Shown: one piece after another, positions 33,668 to 44,704 of the stretch
How positions within the stretch are numbered: the first letter of the stretch is position 1
Layout of the letters: the number at the start of each line of letters is the position of its first letter
From: Tupaia tana
Lineage: Eukaryota > Chordata > Mammalia > Scandentia > Tupaiidae
Assembly: GCA_026018925.1 (NCBI GenBank)
Contig: JAKSZU010000016.1
Coordinates: 53,030,496-53,094,495, forward strand
Direction of reading: 5' to 3'
DNA length: 64,000 nucleotides
Position numbers and translations under genes: made by a program
Notes under the pieces: model-generated
The model's database searches: none
The model's input: the letters and a program-made list of their open reading frames with translations, nothing else
What the model was told of the DNA's origin: nothing

Positions 33668-34006
33668 TTGTGGTCATTTCTTGATTTTTTTTTTCCTTTC
33701 TTCTCATTCTCCTCTTACTGTGTCAAGATTCCAGGATGATTGGAAAGTTGCAAGTCAGAATTTTGTAGAATATCAATAAAATGGTGCTAATATGGAAGTT
33801 AATGAATTAAAAGCAGGGTTTCTATTACACCTTTTCATTACCCTACATATTTCATTGTGGCTCTTCTCCCGGACTTGCTACACTATTTCTATCTAGTTCT
33901 CTGTAGAGGTCTATCTCCCTACCCAGCCTATCAGTCTCCTGAGAGTGGGATTCCTGATCTCCTAGGTCCCTAGTCACAAAGTGCCTGTCACAAAGTGCCA
34001 CGAATG

Positions 34007-34104
34007 TGGGACCAGCAGGTGGCATGGTGGTTAAGGCGGGGGACATTCCCACATGGCCGACCATAGTTCGAGTCCAGGACCTGGTGACTTGCTTCCTCAC
34101 TTCC

Positions 34105-34135
<31 letters not shown>

Positions 34136-34213
34136 GGTCAAATTAAAATAAAATTAATGAATAAATAAAATTAAATAAATAATCCTTAAAAAAAAAAAAA
34201 AAGAAAAGCATTA
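34007..34213 (+). mobile_element. Family B SINE with 17-bp duplication
   Basis: ACAAAGTGCCACGAATG is perfectly duplicated at 33990-34006 and 34214-34230, showing that family B, too, was recently active. Confidence 0.95.
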
Positions 34214-34354
34214 ACAAAGTGCCACGAATGCCAATTGCTAATTCCCCTTGTTATTCTCTTCTACTTACCTTTGGTTACACTTTTATTCGATAATTTATTT
34301 TCATTTATAGAAATTTTATTTGGTTCTTTTTCAAACCTGTCTGGCCATTTTGTT

Positions 34355-34868
34355 TGTTTGTTTTCTATAGGGCATGTATGCTTGCCAGAAAGAAACAGAG
34401 AGAAAGAGAAGGAGAACGTTCAAAATCACCCCATGGGGAGGACCAGCAGTTAGCGTAATGGCTATGTCACTGGACTCCCACGTAGTCGACCGCGGTTCGC
34501 ATCCCGGACCAAGTGGCTTAAAACTCACGCTCGGTGCGTGTGCATGCGTGCCCAAGATCTTGAGAAGAGAACGGAGGAGAAGGGATTGCAGCGTGGCCAT
34601 CCCCCCGGGTGGTGATTTCTCACTTTCTGTCTCTCTGTCTCTGTCTGTCTGGTGAGCGCACACGCCCTATAGCGAAAACCTCTCAAAAAATAAATAAATA
34701 AATAAATCACCCCATGGGGGATGGCCATGCTGTTCTCCATACTCCTCTCAGGATTTTGGGCACAATGCCCAATGTGATTTTCCAAGCCACTGGGTCTAGG
34801 ACTCAAATTGCACACTTGGCCATATGAGATCCACCTGTCCTAACCTCTGCACCACCTGCTGACCTGAC
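34355..34868. mobile_element. A/C host (-) split by young family A (+)
   Basis: AAATCACCCCATGGGG at 34423-34438 and 34704-34719 (perfect 16 bp) brackets the plus-strand copy 34439-34703. The host continues to CACCACCTGCTGACC. Confidence 0.93.
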
Positions 34869-35402
34869 CTTTTTTTTTTTTTTTTTTTTAAGGTTTTGGG
34901 GATAGGACTTGTGCACTCGCCGGAGAGACAAAGTGAGAAATCATCCCCAGAGGGGATGGCCACACAATCCCTTCTGTTCCATTCTCCTCTTGGAATTTTT
35001 GGCATACATGCACGTGCCCAGTGTGATTTTCAAGCTACTGGGTCCAGGACTCCAACCATGGAAGGCCATGTGATAATTCAGCATCTTTTTTCTTTTTTTT
35101 TTTTTTTTTTTAGAGGTTTTTGCTGTAGGGCACATGCACATGCCAGAAAGACAGAAAGAGACAGAGAGACAGGAAGTGAGAAATCACCCTTCAGGGGAAT
35201 GGTCACGCTGTAATCCCTTCTCTTTCATTCTCCTCTTGGGATCTTGGGCACGCACGCACACGCACTTGGTGTGAGTTTAAGCCAGCGGGTCCAACCTCAA
35301 ACCGCGGTCGACAACATGGGAGTCCAGCAACATAGTCATTACACCAACTGCTGGTCACTGTGATAATTCAGCATCTTAACTATCTTGTCACTTGCTGGCC
35401 CT
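34869..35402 (-). mobile_element. Family A host split by a second family A
   Basis: TGTGATAATTCAGCATCTT at 35069-35087 and 35359-35377 brackets a minus A copy (35088-35358) inserted near the head of an older minus A. Confidence 0.92.
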
Positions 35403-35554
35403 ACCTGGTCAGGTTTTATGGTCTCTTATTCATTATACTGTCAATAACTTAGTTTAAATATATTAAAATGTTTTATGGACTATATATGGTAATTCCAGTA
35501 TCTGTAACATGCATTTGATAACTTGATAGCACACTATATTAAATTTTAAAAGAA

Positions 35555-35764
35555 GGAACCAGCAGATGGCATAATAGCTATGTCACTGGACTCGCATGTA
35601 GCCGGCCACAGTTCGAATCCTAGACTTGGTGACTTTAAAACTCAGGCCAAGTGAGTGTGCGTGCATGCTGGAAATCCTGAGAAGAGAACGGAGAAGGGAC
35701 TGCGGTGTGGCCATCCCCCCTTGGAGGTGATTTCTCACTTTCTGTCTTTCTGTCTCTCTGGTAA

Positions 35765-35808
<44 letters not shown>
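35555..35808 (+). mobile_element. Family A SINE with a long poly(A)
   Basis: Lacks the GGCGAGCGCACGC end and runs straight into about 38 A. Confidence 0.82.
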
Positions 35809-35810
<2 letters not shown>

Positions 35811-36166
35811 TAAAGAAAAAAATAGAGATGCTAATAGGACAGTAGAATTTGGATTTTGGTCTCATCCATGATACCTGGAGTCCCTATGAGACATGAGAGA
35901 ATACTGAAATGAAATTCTTGAACATAGAAAATTCTTTTAAACCATAACTCTTTTGTTTTCTCTTAGGAATCCACAAAAAAAGGAACTCAAGGACAGAAAG
36001 CAGGTTTCTGGTTGCCAGTACTTGGGAGAAGGCGAAAATGAAGAGTGACTGCTTATTGGGTACAAGGTTTCCATTTGGGGCAGTGAAAGATGATGGCTGT
36101 ATAACACTGGATGTACTTGGCACCTCTGAGGAGTACACTCCAAATGGTAAAACTTTTACGTTACAT
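35809..36166. other. Intergenic unique sequence
   Basis: Contains a short open frame on plus (36038-36160) with no recognisable similarity; it runs into a SINE and is probably noncoding. Confidence 0.5.
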
Positions 36167-36692
36167 ATATTTTTTCCTTTCTTTCTTTCTTTTTTTTGTA
36201 GAGGTTTTTGCTATAGGGCACGTGCGCTTACCAGAGAGACAGAGACACAGAAAGCAAGAAATCACCCCCCAGGGGGGATGGCCACGCCACAATCCCTTCT
36301 CCTCCATTCTCCTCTTGGAATCTTGGGCACGTACACACATGCGCCCAGCTGAGTTTAAGCTACAGAGTCCAAGACTCGAAATGCAGTCAACTGCAGCAAC
36401 ATAGCCATTACACCATGTACTGGTCCCCATTTTTCTTTCTTTTTTTAAGGTTTTTGCCATAGAGCATGTGCGCTAGCTGGAGAGACAGAAAGACAGTGAG
36501 AGGGAAAGTGAAAAATCACCCTCTGGGGGTATGGCCACATTGCAATCCCTTCTCCTCCATTCTCCACTTGGGATTTTGGGTGCATGCGCACACAAACTTG
36601 GCTTGAATTTCAAGCTGCCACAACTGAAACTCGAATTGTGGTCGGCCATGTGGGAGTTCAGCGTCTTAACCACTACACTACCTGCTGGCCCC
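36167..36692 (-). mobile_element. Two family A-type SINEs
   Basis: About 36167-36427 (close to consensus, small head deletion) and 36434-36692 (older). Confidence 0.82.
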
Positions 36693-36787
36693 ATCATGTA
36701 TATTTTAGCACAAGAAAGAAAGTTTAAAAAAAAATAACTTGTGAATCCCTTCCGAACACCTAGGTCTGTAAAAAACATACCCACCAG

Positions 36788-36972
36788 GGCTGGCAGGTGT
36801 CGAGGTGGTTAAAAGCGCTGGATTCCCAAATGGTCGACCGTGGTACGAGTTCCAAATCTGGCGGCTTGCTTTCCCACTTTCCCTTTCTCTCTCTCTCTGT
36901 CTCTGGTCAAATTAAAATAGTAATGATAATAACAAATAGAATTAAATAAATAATCCTTAACAACAACAACAA
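36788..36972 (+). mobile_element. Family B SINE just past the BCL7B 3' end
   Basis: TCTCTGGTCAAATTAAAAT tail ending in (AAC)n. It is the last SINE before the BCL7B 3' untranslated region. Confidence 0.85.
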
Positions 36973-37184
36973 CAAAACCCACTGGTTGCATTCAGAGTGC
37001 ATAGGGACAGAAGTACAATTCAAACCACACACAACTTCAAAGGGGATCTTGAAATCATTCTTATCAGAAGTGGGAGTAAGTCTATTGGGAGGGTCTGGCA
37101 TGCAGTGACTTCACAAGCACTCAGCCACCACCCCCCAGCTCTTGCCCCCATGACCTTCAAGAATGAAACACTCAGATACCAATA

Positions 37185-38181
37185 AGACATATCTCAAATA
37201 GTTTAATTTTAAAAATATTCTATTCAGTGCTAAAATATGTCTTCACTCACTGTTGCCCATTTCCATTTTCTTAAACTTTTTTGAAACAAAAAATAAAATC
37301 ACAAAGTTCAATTAAACATGCAGATTTCAAAGAAAAGGGAACTTTCTAGAAGTTTCTGAGCTGAAGGAGTACTGTTGTCAGAACCTCAAATTCTTGCTGG
37401 GGCAGAGGCTGTGGCAGGAGGCAAGAGATGCTGGAATGAAATGTTCAGGTGAAAACAGAGAAAGCCGTGGGTGGGTATTATGTATGTGTGCGTGTGTGCA
37501 TGTGCGTGCTTAAGAGTGCTGGGGGAAGCGGACGGTTTTGGCAGGGAATGAAGGACTGTCGGTAGTTACGGAGCCCACGAGAGGCAGAACAACCTCAGGA
37601 ATAGGCAGAAGTACCAGGACAGCAAGAAATCCATATAGGCTTTCTGCCCTCATGTGGAGAAAAGCCCTTCCCTTCTGAGAGGAGCCTCCTCCCCTTGTCT
37701 CCAAAGACTCTACCCAGCCATTCTCCAACAGCAGCCTATAGGGCCCTGGCCCTATGGGAAAGTCCATGGATCTATAGTCTCCATTCAAGTTCAAGTAACC
37801 CTAGGCACTCTCTTCTCTGAAGGACGCCTTCCACATCTCTTTCTTCTGGCAAAAGCGCCAGCAGCTCAGTCCAGAGGTTCTGGAGCAGAGACTGCTACCT
37901 GGAGGTGACAGATGAGCCTTGGGATGGCTGATGTTCCAGCCTACTTGAGGTGCAAAAAGGACATGAGTGCTCCTCTTCTCAGGAGCAAGCAGACACAGGT
38001 GCCAGGGATGGGAAGATGATGCTACAACCCCAAGTCCTATGTCGGCCTTCCAGCCCAGAAGGCTTATATGTGCAGGCTCTAGACCCCAGTGCTTGCCCTT
38101 ACCCTAGCAACACAGCATGGCCAGAACCAGAATGCAATAAATAGAGGCAGGGACCAGGAGGTGAAGGGCAGTGAGGCGGTG
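37185..38181 (-). other. BCL7B: BCL7B 3' untranslated region
   Basis: About 1 kb of moderately GC-rich, SINE-free sequence follows the stop. The first plausible polyadenylation signal before SINEs resume is ATTAAA on the minus strand (plus 37202-37207), which would place cleavage near 37.18-37.19 kb. The absence of SINEs over the whole interval fits an exonic region. The end is inferred. Confidence 0.7.
37202..37207 (-). terminator. BCL7B: Candidate BCL7B polyadenylation signal
   Basis: ATTAAA, the commonest variant of AATAAA, lies about 975 nt past the BCL7B stop, and no canonical AATAAA was seen on this strand between the stop and this point. Confidence 0.5.
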
Positions 38182-38274
38182 CTAGCTTTCTGATGCTGTC
38201 TGCGGCACTGCAGGTTGGTCCACACAGAAGCGCTTCAGGGGCGGGGCGCCTGAGTCTTCCTCTTCCTCAGTGAT
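38182..38274 (-). CDS. BCL7B: BCL7B coding exon 6 (residues 173-202 and stop)
   Basis: The acceptor is TTTCAG. It encodes ITEEEEDSGAPPLKRFCVD then QPAVPQTASES and a TAG stop at 38184-38182. The EEEED...PPLKRFCVDQP tail is characteristic of BCL7B and separates it from BCL7A and BCL7C. It begins IT where human, from memory, has VV. Confidence 0.97.
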   Translation of the reverse strand: MTEEEEDSGAPPLKRFCVDQPAVPQTASES

Positions 38275-38529
38275 CTGAAAACAGCCCAAGTATGAAATGA
38301 AAGGGTCGTGCCTCTGAACCAGACCTCTGCACCCACCTGCATTACAATCCAAAGCCACCCGCAGCCTTCTTAAGATGACCAGCTTCTTCCTCTACCTCAC
38401 AACCCAGAGACACTAGTTTCCCTGGATGCCTCCACACGGAACTGGAAGTGCATTCGATGCTGCAGATCCAATTTCTCAACAGTCTTTGCTTTTCTCATAG
38501 AAACTGAAAAATCCAAAGTGACTCCCTAC

Positions 38530-38609
38530 CTGTGTTTCTAATGGAACTGGTTCTTCCTTCGTGAGAGTAGGAGGTTCATCAGCAACTTCAGAGGCAGGCA
38601 GGGAGGGCT
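38530..38609 (-). CDS. BCL7B: BCL7B coding exon 5 (residues 146-172)
   Basis: The acceptor is GCTTTTCCAG and the donor is CAG|GTAGGG. The first two bases complete Glu146; 26 codons follow, PSLPASEVADEPPTLTK then EEPVPLETQ. It is acidic and proline-rich, and ends on a codon boundary. Confidence 0.97.
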
Positions 38610-38689
38610 CTGGAAAAGCAGCAGGGTCAGCTAAGTGCAGGACCTTCCAGAGGAGTCCTGGCCTCAACCTGGGAGCTTTTCTGAGTTAT

Positions 38690-39010
38690 GTGGCGGGAAA
38701 AACACCGGCCTGGGAGTCAAACATTCAGGGCCATTCTGGTTGAGCCACAGTCTTGTTGAGGAGTCACAGTTACTAATGGTAAACGGGTAAAATATGGCTA
38801 GATCACAGAGGATATAAATGCAAGGCTAGAGAGCTTGGCCTATTCTGGAATCAACAAAGCAGCTCCTCTTGTCACTCTCCAGCCTGAATATCATGATTCT
38901 AACTTAGTCTCCCAGTTTTATAAGAGGGCCAGTATGCGAATTAGATGAAATAATACATGTAAGGAGCTAAAAAACAGTGTGTGGCACCACACTAAAGAGT
39001 AACTCTAGTT
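38690..39010 (+). repeat. MIR-like ancient SINE pieces
   Basis: GGCCTGGGAGTCAAACATTC at about 38706 and ATGAAATAATACATGTAAGG at about 38945 match the core and tail pattern of MIR. They lie in BCL7B intron 5 sequence. Confidence 0.55.
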
Positions 39011-39122
39011 GGCACTATGCACAGAGAAACTAGTTTGATCTTGCAGTCTAGGTGTCATCAACGGGCCACAGAATGGGAGAAGCTAACGAGGACCTAGACG
39101 TACACAAATTTTCTTTTTCTGT

Positions 39123-39297
39123 TTAATTATTTATTTTTAATTTTATTTATTCATTCATTTATTTTAATTTGACCAGAGACAGACAGAGGAAGAGAGAGAG
39201 AGAGAGAAAGTGAGAAAGCAAGCCGCCAAGTCTGGGACTCGAATCGTGGTTGGCCATGTGGAAGTTCACCCTTAACCACCAAGCCACCTGCTGGCCC
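39123..39297 (-). mobile_element. Family B SINE
   Basis: Complete copy ending CACCTGCTGGCCC, with a (GA)n from the CT tract. Confidence 0.85.
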
Positions 39298-39427
39298 TAT
39301 TCATATGATTTTTTAAAAGAATTATACCAGGTATTGAACATGAAGTTCTTCACACAGAGCCTGGCACTCAAATGTACTGTGTGCTTTCTTCTTTCCTTCC
39401 GTGAAAAAGTAAACTACAGCCATTCCT

Positions 39428-39728
39428 GGGGCCAGCAGGTGGCATAGTAGTTGAGGCACTGGACTCCCATATGGCTGACCACAGTTTGAGTCCCAGACCC
39501 AGAGGCTTGAATATCAGGCTGGTCGTTTGTGTGCGTGTGCCCAAAATCCCAGGAAGAGAAGGGACGAGAAAGGAATGTGGCATGGCCTCCTCCCTGAGGG
39601 GTTATTTCTCAGTTTTTCTTTGTTTTGTTTGTTTGTTTGTTTTTGTTGTTTGTTTGTTTGTTTGTTTTTGTCTCTCTGGTGAGCACACAGACCCTATAGC
39701 AAAAACTCCTCTATAAAAAAAAAAAAAG
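39428..39728 (+). mobile_element. Family A SINE with a (GTTT)n expansion
   Basis: The TCTGTCTC region has been replaced by about 55 nt of GTTT/GTTTTTGTTG repeats (39612-39670). Confidence 0.8.
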
Positions 39729-39814
39729 AAGCCAGTCATTCCCCCAAAGAGCCCAAGCTGTTAACTGTGACACACACTCTCTAACTCTTACTCTAGAGAG
39801 TAAGAAGTGAGGCC

Positions 39815-40220
39815 TGGGGCTGGCAGGTGGCTTGGTGGTTAAGGGCACTGGACTCCCACATGGAGTCCCGAACCTGGCAGTTTATTTTCTCACTTTCTCT
39901 CTCTCTCTGGTCAAATTAAAAATAGTAAAAATAGGGACCAGCAGTTAGCATAATGGCTATGTCACTGGCCTCCCATGTAGTCGACCACAGTTCGAGTCCA
40001 GGACCTGGTGGCTTAAACTCATGCTGGGCACATGTGCGTGAGTGCTCAAGATCCCAAGAGGAGAGTAGAGGAGAAGGGACTGCGGCATGGCCATCTCCCC
40101 TGGGGGATGATTTCTCACTTTCTCTCTGTCTCTCTGTCTTTCTGGCGAGCACACATTCCCTATAGCAAAAAACTATCAAAAAAATAGTAATAATAAATAA
40201 CTTAAATAAAATAATTCTTT
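39815..40220 (+). mobile_element. Family B SINE split by family A
   Basis: The B tail (AAAAATAGTAAAAATA) is interrupted by an A copy (about 39934-40180) and resumes ATAGTAATAATAAATAAC...TTCTTT. Confidence 0.85.
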
Positions 40221-40239
40221 AAAAAATAAAAGGGGTGGG

Positions 40240-40682
40240 GGACCAGCAGTTAGCGTAATGGCTATGTCGCTGGACTCCCACGTAGTCGACCGCGGTTCGC
40301 GTCCCGGACCCAGTGGCTTAGTACTCACGCCGGGTGCGTGTGCGTGCGTGCCCAAGATTCCGAGAGGAGAATGGAGGAGAAGGGATTGCGGCGTGACCAT
40401 CCCCCTGGGGGGTGATTTCTCGCTTTCTGTCTCTATGTCTCTCTCTGTCTGTCTGGCGAGCACATGCGCCCTATAGCAAAAATCTCTCCAAAAAAAGAAA
40501 AAAAGAAAAAAAAGAAAAGAAAAACTCACACCGGGCATGTGTGCGTGCATGCCCAAGATCCCGAGAGGAGAATGGAGGAGAAGGGATTGCGGCGTGGCCA
40601 CGCCCCCTGGGGGGGTGATTTCTCACTTTCTCTGTCTCTCTATCTCTCTCTGTCTGTCTGGCGAGCGCATGCGCCCTATAGC
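40240..40682 (+). mobile_element. Double SINE: full family A plus headless family A
   Basis: A complete A copy with A-rich linker (to about 40524) is followed by a second copy that starts at ACTCACACCGGGC and lacks the tRNA head. One perfect 19-bp duplication, AAAAAATAAAAGGGGTGGG, flanks the pair at 40221-40239 and 40683-40701. Confidence 0.88.
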
Positions 40683-40723
40683 AAAAAATAAAAGGGGTGG
40701 GAGTTAAGCTTTATCTTGACATA

Positions 40724-40744
40724 GGGCGGGCGCCACCACGCCCC
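40724..40744 (-). mobile_element. 21-bp tailless 7SL/Alu-like 5' stub with target duplication
   Basis: The insert reads GGGGCGTGGTGGCGCCCGCC plus one C on minus, like the first bases of 7SL RNA and of Alu/B1 elements. TAAGCTTTATCTTGA is duplicated at 40705-40719 and 40745-40759, and the match continues as N-ATA (19 positions, one mismatch). No poly(A) is present. Confidence 0.7.
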
Positions 40745-40867
40745 TAAGCTTTATCTTGAAATAAAAACCTCTGAATTGGGGGGGAAAATCAACTAATACA
40801 TAAAAAATTTAAAAAAAGAAGTGAGGCCCCTCTCTAAGACACTATTCCTGGACCAACCAAGACTCAC

Positions 40868-41038
40868 CCTCGAGGATCTCCTGGCCCAGGGTTGGGGGTT
40901 GGGAATCATCTGTGCGGAAGTCAGAGGTGTGTGCTGGGCTCAGAGACTCGCTCTGCTGAGGGCTGGGACTGGAGTTGGTACTGCTGTCCACCTTGAGCTG
41001 ATAGACATCAGACACAGAGCTCTGGTTGCTATTTTCAT
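40868..41038 (-). CDS. BCL7B: BCL7B coding exon 4 (residues 89-146)
   Basis: The acceptor is GGTTTTCAG and the donor is GAGG|GTGAGTC. It completes Asp89 and encodes 56 codons beginning ENSNQSSVSDVYQLKVDSS and ending GQEILE, plus one base of Glu146. It is a Ser/Thr/Pro/Gln-rich, probably disordered segment with several SP sites. A tailless 7SL-like stub and a double SINE unit lie 124-630 nt past its donor. Confidence 0.98.
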
Positions 41039-41639
41039 CTGAAAACCAAACACAACAAGGCAACAGCTGAGGTGGTCATCTTTCTCAAGGGGAAGACAGC
41101 CTAGAGCAAAGTCCTGCCCCCCTCTTAGGCAAGCAAGGACACAGCCAGCTGCAACAATCACTGCTATAGGCACCCACTAAAAGACAGAGGCAGTTGTGAG
41201 ACTTCTATACACTGCAAACTAGCAGCAGAGGGAAAAATAATGAATTTAAGCATTTTCTATTTCATGACATATATCTAACATCAGAGGTACTCAGAATCTT
41301 CTAAGTTTATACAACATTTATACTTCAGGAAGGTCAAGATAGAATTAATCTCTTCTTTATCACCTGCCAATTACAGCTTTAACATGGTATTATTCGCACT
41401 GCCTGATGTAAGGGAGGGGTGTAGTAGCCCTGTCTCTGGCCAGAACTTCCCAGTGTTTCTCACATCACAAGATGTATAGGAAAGGATACAATTGATCAGG
41501 CATGCTTAGATAGCTGACGAAGGCAGGGGTGCCTGGAGATGCCAGCTCAGTTCTGCTGCCTACGGCCCCAAAGACAAGCTCTCTCAGGGCTCGGTCTCCA
41601 TCTGAGCTAAAAACACGGGAGTCAATGGCTACTCCTTCC

Positions 41640-42360
41640 TCTGCTTCACCTCCAGCAGCTAGTTGGCAGGTCAGATCCACCCTCTTGTTCTGGTATCACC
41701 TGTGCTATGCCCTCCTCTCCTGTGGCCTCGCCAGACCTCACCCCCTCTGGTCCAGCCTCCTGAGATAGCCATCCAACTCACTGTCTTGTTGCCTTTGGCC
41801 TCATGGACTCCAAACTATACTTCACATCACTGCCAGAGTGGCCTTTCCAGACCTTGAATGGTCCCTGAACCTGAAGGACACATTTCGCATCCTTGTGCTT
41901 CCTAGGGCAGGCACAGGATGGCCCTATCACATGTCCAAGTCCTTTCTGATCTCAGGCCTCCCTGCCTGCTATTCTCTCAGTCACACCCTGGGCTCCAGCC
42001 AAGGGGATCCTAGCCCAAGAGTCGCTTCCTGTGCAGCGTCCATGCCCATCTGCTCCTTATGCTGCTCTGACTTCCTCTTTCCAGGCTCCTAGAAAGCTCC
42101 GATACATTCCAACATTCAGCATCACTTCCTCTGCGGAGTACTGCCTTCTCTGACTCACCTGGGTGGAAAAGACCACCTCCTCTTGAAGCTCTTGTTGCAT
42201 CCTGAGCACATCTGCATTTATTATTTCATACATGTCTCCTCCCACTATGCTCTGTGGGGGCAGGCTCTGTGGCTTTCTTGCCCTTAACTCTCTAATGCAC
42301 AACATGGTTCCTGGCACACAGTAGGAGCTCATTAAATGTTTGCTGAATGAAAAGATAGTG
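41640..42360 (+). repeat. L2 LINE 3' fragment in BCL7B intron 3
   Basis: Several L2 3' landmarks occur in order: ACTGCCAGAGTGGCC, the CACCTCCT region, and GGTTCCTGGCACACAGTAGG then AGCTCATTAAATGTTTGCTG at the 3' end. Confidence 0.7.
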
Positions 42361-42899
42361 ACCAGATTGATGAAATGGAGCATCATGTCTCTCGGAGCTG
42401 GAACACTGAATACCCCCACACAGCTAAAGAGAAACCTTCCCTGGTACTCTCCTGCTGACATTACCCTTGATGGAGTTGCAGGGAGGGGAGAGGAGTCAAC
42501 TGCATGCTGGGTTAGCTCCCAGTCTAGTTCCAAAGAGAAAGACTTAAGCCCACTCTAGTCTTTCCTCCTATAAAGAACACAGTAAAATGGAAGAAGCATT
42601 TTGCTATAAAAAGAATAAAGCACTGACACTTTTGAGCTTAGGTCCACTGTCTTCTGTGAGCAACAGTTGCCTTAAACAGGGAAAACTTCCTGGTTTATAT
42701 CACAGGCATATAAGGATAAAAATGAGAAGCTAAAGTGAGAGTGCTTGTAGACAGTAACTGGCATGTGGATGTAAAGGTAACAGTGTATTGCAGTGGTGAC
42801 ACAGGTGGGGCTGGACTTGTGCTGATACTGGATAGACAGAAGCCTTGCTTCGGTAACCTACTCTAAGACATCACCATAAAACATACAGCCTAAAGAAAA

Positions 42900-43120
42900 G
42901 TGATTCTGATCTAGTAAACCAGGATCTGACATAAGGCCCGTCACTTCCTAGTTATGGAATTATAAATATGTAACCTCATGTCTCTAAGTCTATTTCCTTA
43001 ACTGGAATGATGAGGATATTATTATCTACCCTGCAGGTTATTGTGAGGTTTGAATTAAAAGACTTACATAAAATGCCTAGCAAAATACCAGCAATACAGT
43101 AAGTACTATTATGAACTACC
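42900..43120 (+). repeat. MIR element beside BCL7B exon 3
   Basis: TCACTTCCTAGTTATGG, TTATTGTGAGGTTTGAATTA and AAATGCCTAGCAAAATACC follow the MIR consensus order. Ends about 70 bp from the exon 3 donor. Confidence 0.75.
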
Positions 43121-43190
43121 AGCAGGAACTATTCTTACTATTAATAAGTTCATCTAAATTTTTTGTTCCTGTGAGGAAGATGCAACTCAC

Positions 43191-43287
43191 CCTGGAATTC
43201 AAGAAGGAGAGAGGAATTGGCTGAGGCATCAGAGGGAAAGCCATTAGATTCCCGGGCTGCTGAACTGTTCGTTTTTGACTTTTCTTT
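43191..43287 (-). CDS. BCL7B: BCL7B coding exon 3 (residues 57-89)
   Basis: The acceptor is CTTTTCTAG and the donor is CAGG|GTGAGT. It encodes KEKSKTNSSAARESNGF through SSLLLEFQ (residues 57-88), plus one base of Asp89. Compared from memory with human there are small changes (KT for KS, ES for EP). It lies in the SINE-poor segment of the gene. Confidence 0.97.
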
Positions 43288-44150
43288 CTAGAAAAGGAAA
43301 AAAAGAGGAACATGACAGAGCCAAGCAGGAGACTCACAAAGAGGGAGAAGGGTACTGAGTGAGGGACCAAAGAGGTCTGGACTAGGACTAAACAGGAATC
43401 ACGACGGTGCTGCAAGAGCCCAAGGACCCAAGGATCAAGAGAATCCTGGGCAAGGTGCTTCTCCTCAGCCCTCAGTGTCTCTGTTTGCAAAATGAACACT
43501 TCTAGTGCAGGTATCATGGATCAAAACTGAGAGGCAGATACTCTATCAGAGTTCCTGGGGTTTTCTTGTGCTGTGATCAAAATGCTCTGTCTGACCCTTC
43601 CCTATATAGGTTGGCTGAAACACAAAACATGCATTTGGGGAAAAGATTTCTGTTTTAGTGGCATAGCAGAAAAAAAGAGAGAGAATGGACCTTTGATTGT
43701 CCAAAAGGAGTCATTATGCACGTAACACAGGCAGCAATAAAGAACAAAGGGGCCCCTGCTAGCTCTATTCCTAGGTAATCCACCCTCATCCACTCAAACT
43801 GTCCACTGCATGTCTACCTTTACCTGTAACATTGTTTCTTTCAAGCAGGATGTAGGTGACATGCGTGGGGGAGCCCCAAGGGGAAGGTAAGTGCTACCCT
43901 GCAGCAATCAAGCCCAGGGTAAAGGAAAGAATCAACCTACACATTTGCAAATGAGAGCATCCCAAAAGACAATGCTGAAATCTGGGTAGTCTCGAATTTG
44001 CCAGATCATATCTTTTATACATGTCTATTTATTGTAGGTGCAGGGTACTAGTAATAAAATCTAGTTTTTGTTAGTAATGTTCAAATTTATCTCCATAATA
44101 AATCAACTGTGCACATTTATGTGTCCGTACCTGCATCTTTCATATACGGA
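43288..44150. other. BCL7B intron 2 next to exon 3, SINE-free
   Basis: Unique sequence; no additional exon or repeat recognised. Confidence 0.55.
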
Positions 44151-44152
44151 TA

Positions 44153-44358
44153 TAATTTTTTTTTAATTGTCAGAGGATGCATGTGCTCAACAGATAGAGA
44201 GAGAAAGAGGGAGAGGGAGAAATCAACCAATAAGGCATGCCACAACGCCTTCTCCTCCATTCTCCATTCTGTCAGGGTCTTGGCCATGTAGGCATAGGTA
44301 TCAGGCATGATTTTCAGGCCACCAGAGCTGGAATTTGAACCACATTCCGCCACGGACT
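44153..44358 (-). repeat. Old A/C-type SINE
   Basis: Retains GAGAGAGAAAGAGGGAG and GCCACAACGCC..TCTCCTCCATTC; the head is decayed. Confidence 0.65.
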
Positions 44359-44429
44359 GTTAGAGGGTAGATAAATTGATGAATCTTAGAGATTAGCAAC
44401 CAGTGCAAACATTACAAAAACTGGAGACA

Positions 44430-44690
44430 GGGACTAGCAGATGGTGTAAGGCTACGTTGCCGGACTCCCATGTAGTCGACCGCAATTTGAATCCTGGACC
44501 TGGTAGCTTGAACTCACACCAGGCGTGTGTGCATGCGTGCCCAAGATCCAAGAGGAGAATGGAAGCGAAGGGATTGCGGCATGGCCATCCCCCCTGGGGG
44601 TAATTTATTGCTTTCTCTCTGTCTTTGTCTGTCTTTCTGGTGAACACACACACCCTATAGCAAAAACCTCTAAAAATAAAAACAAAAACA
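44430..44690 (+). mobile_element. Family A SINE
   Basis: Perfect 14-bp duplication AAAAACTGGAGACA at 44416-44429 and 44691-44704. Confidence 0.93.
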
Positions 44691-44704
44691 AAAAACTGGA
44701 GACA

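Noticed and set aside
35884..36160. Small frames on both strands next to a SINE
   Set aside because: No similarity, start context or splice signals; the plus frame runs into a family A element.
42057..42533. 158-codon minus-strand frame
   Set aside because: Most of it lies in the L2 LINE fragment read antisense; no splice context or similarity.
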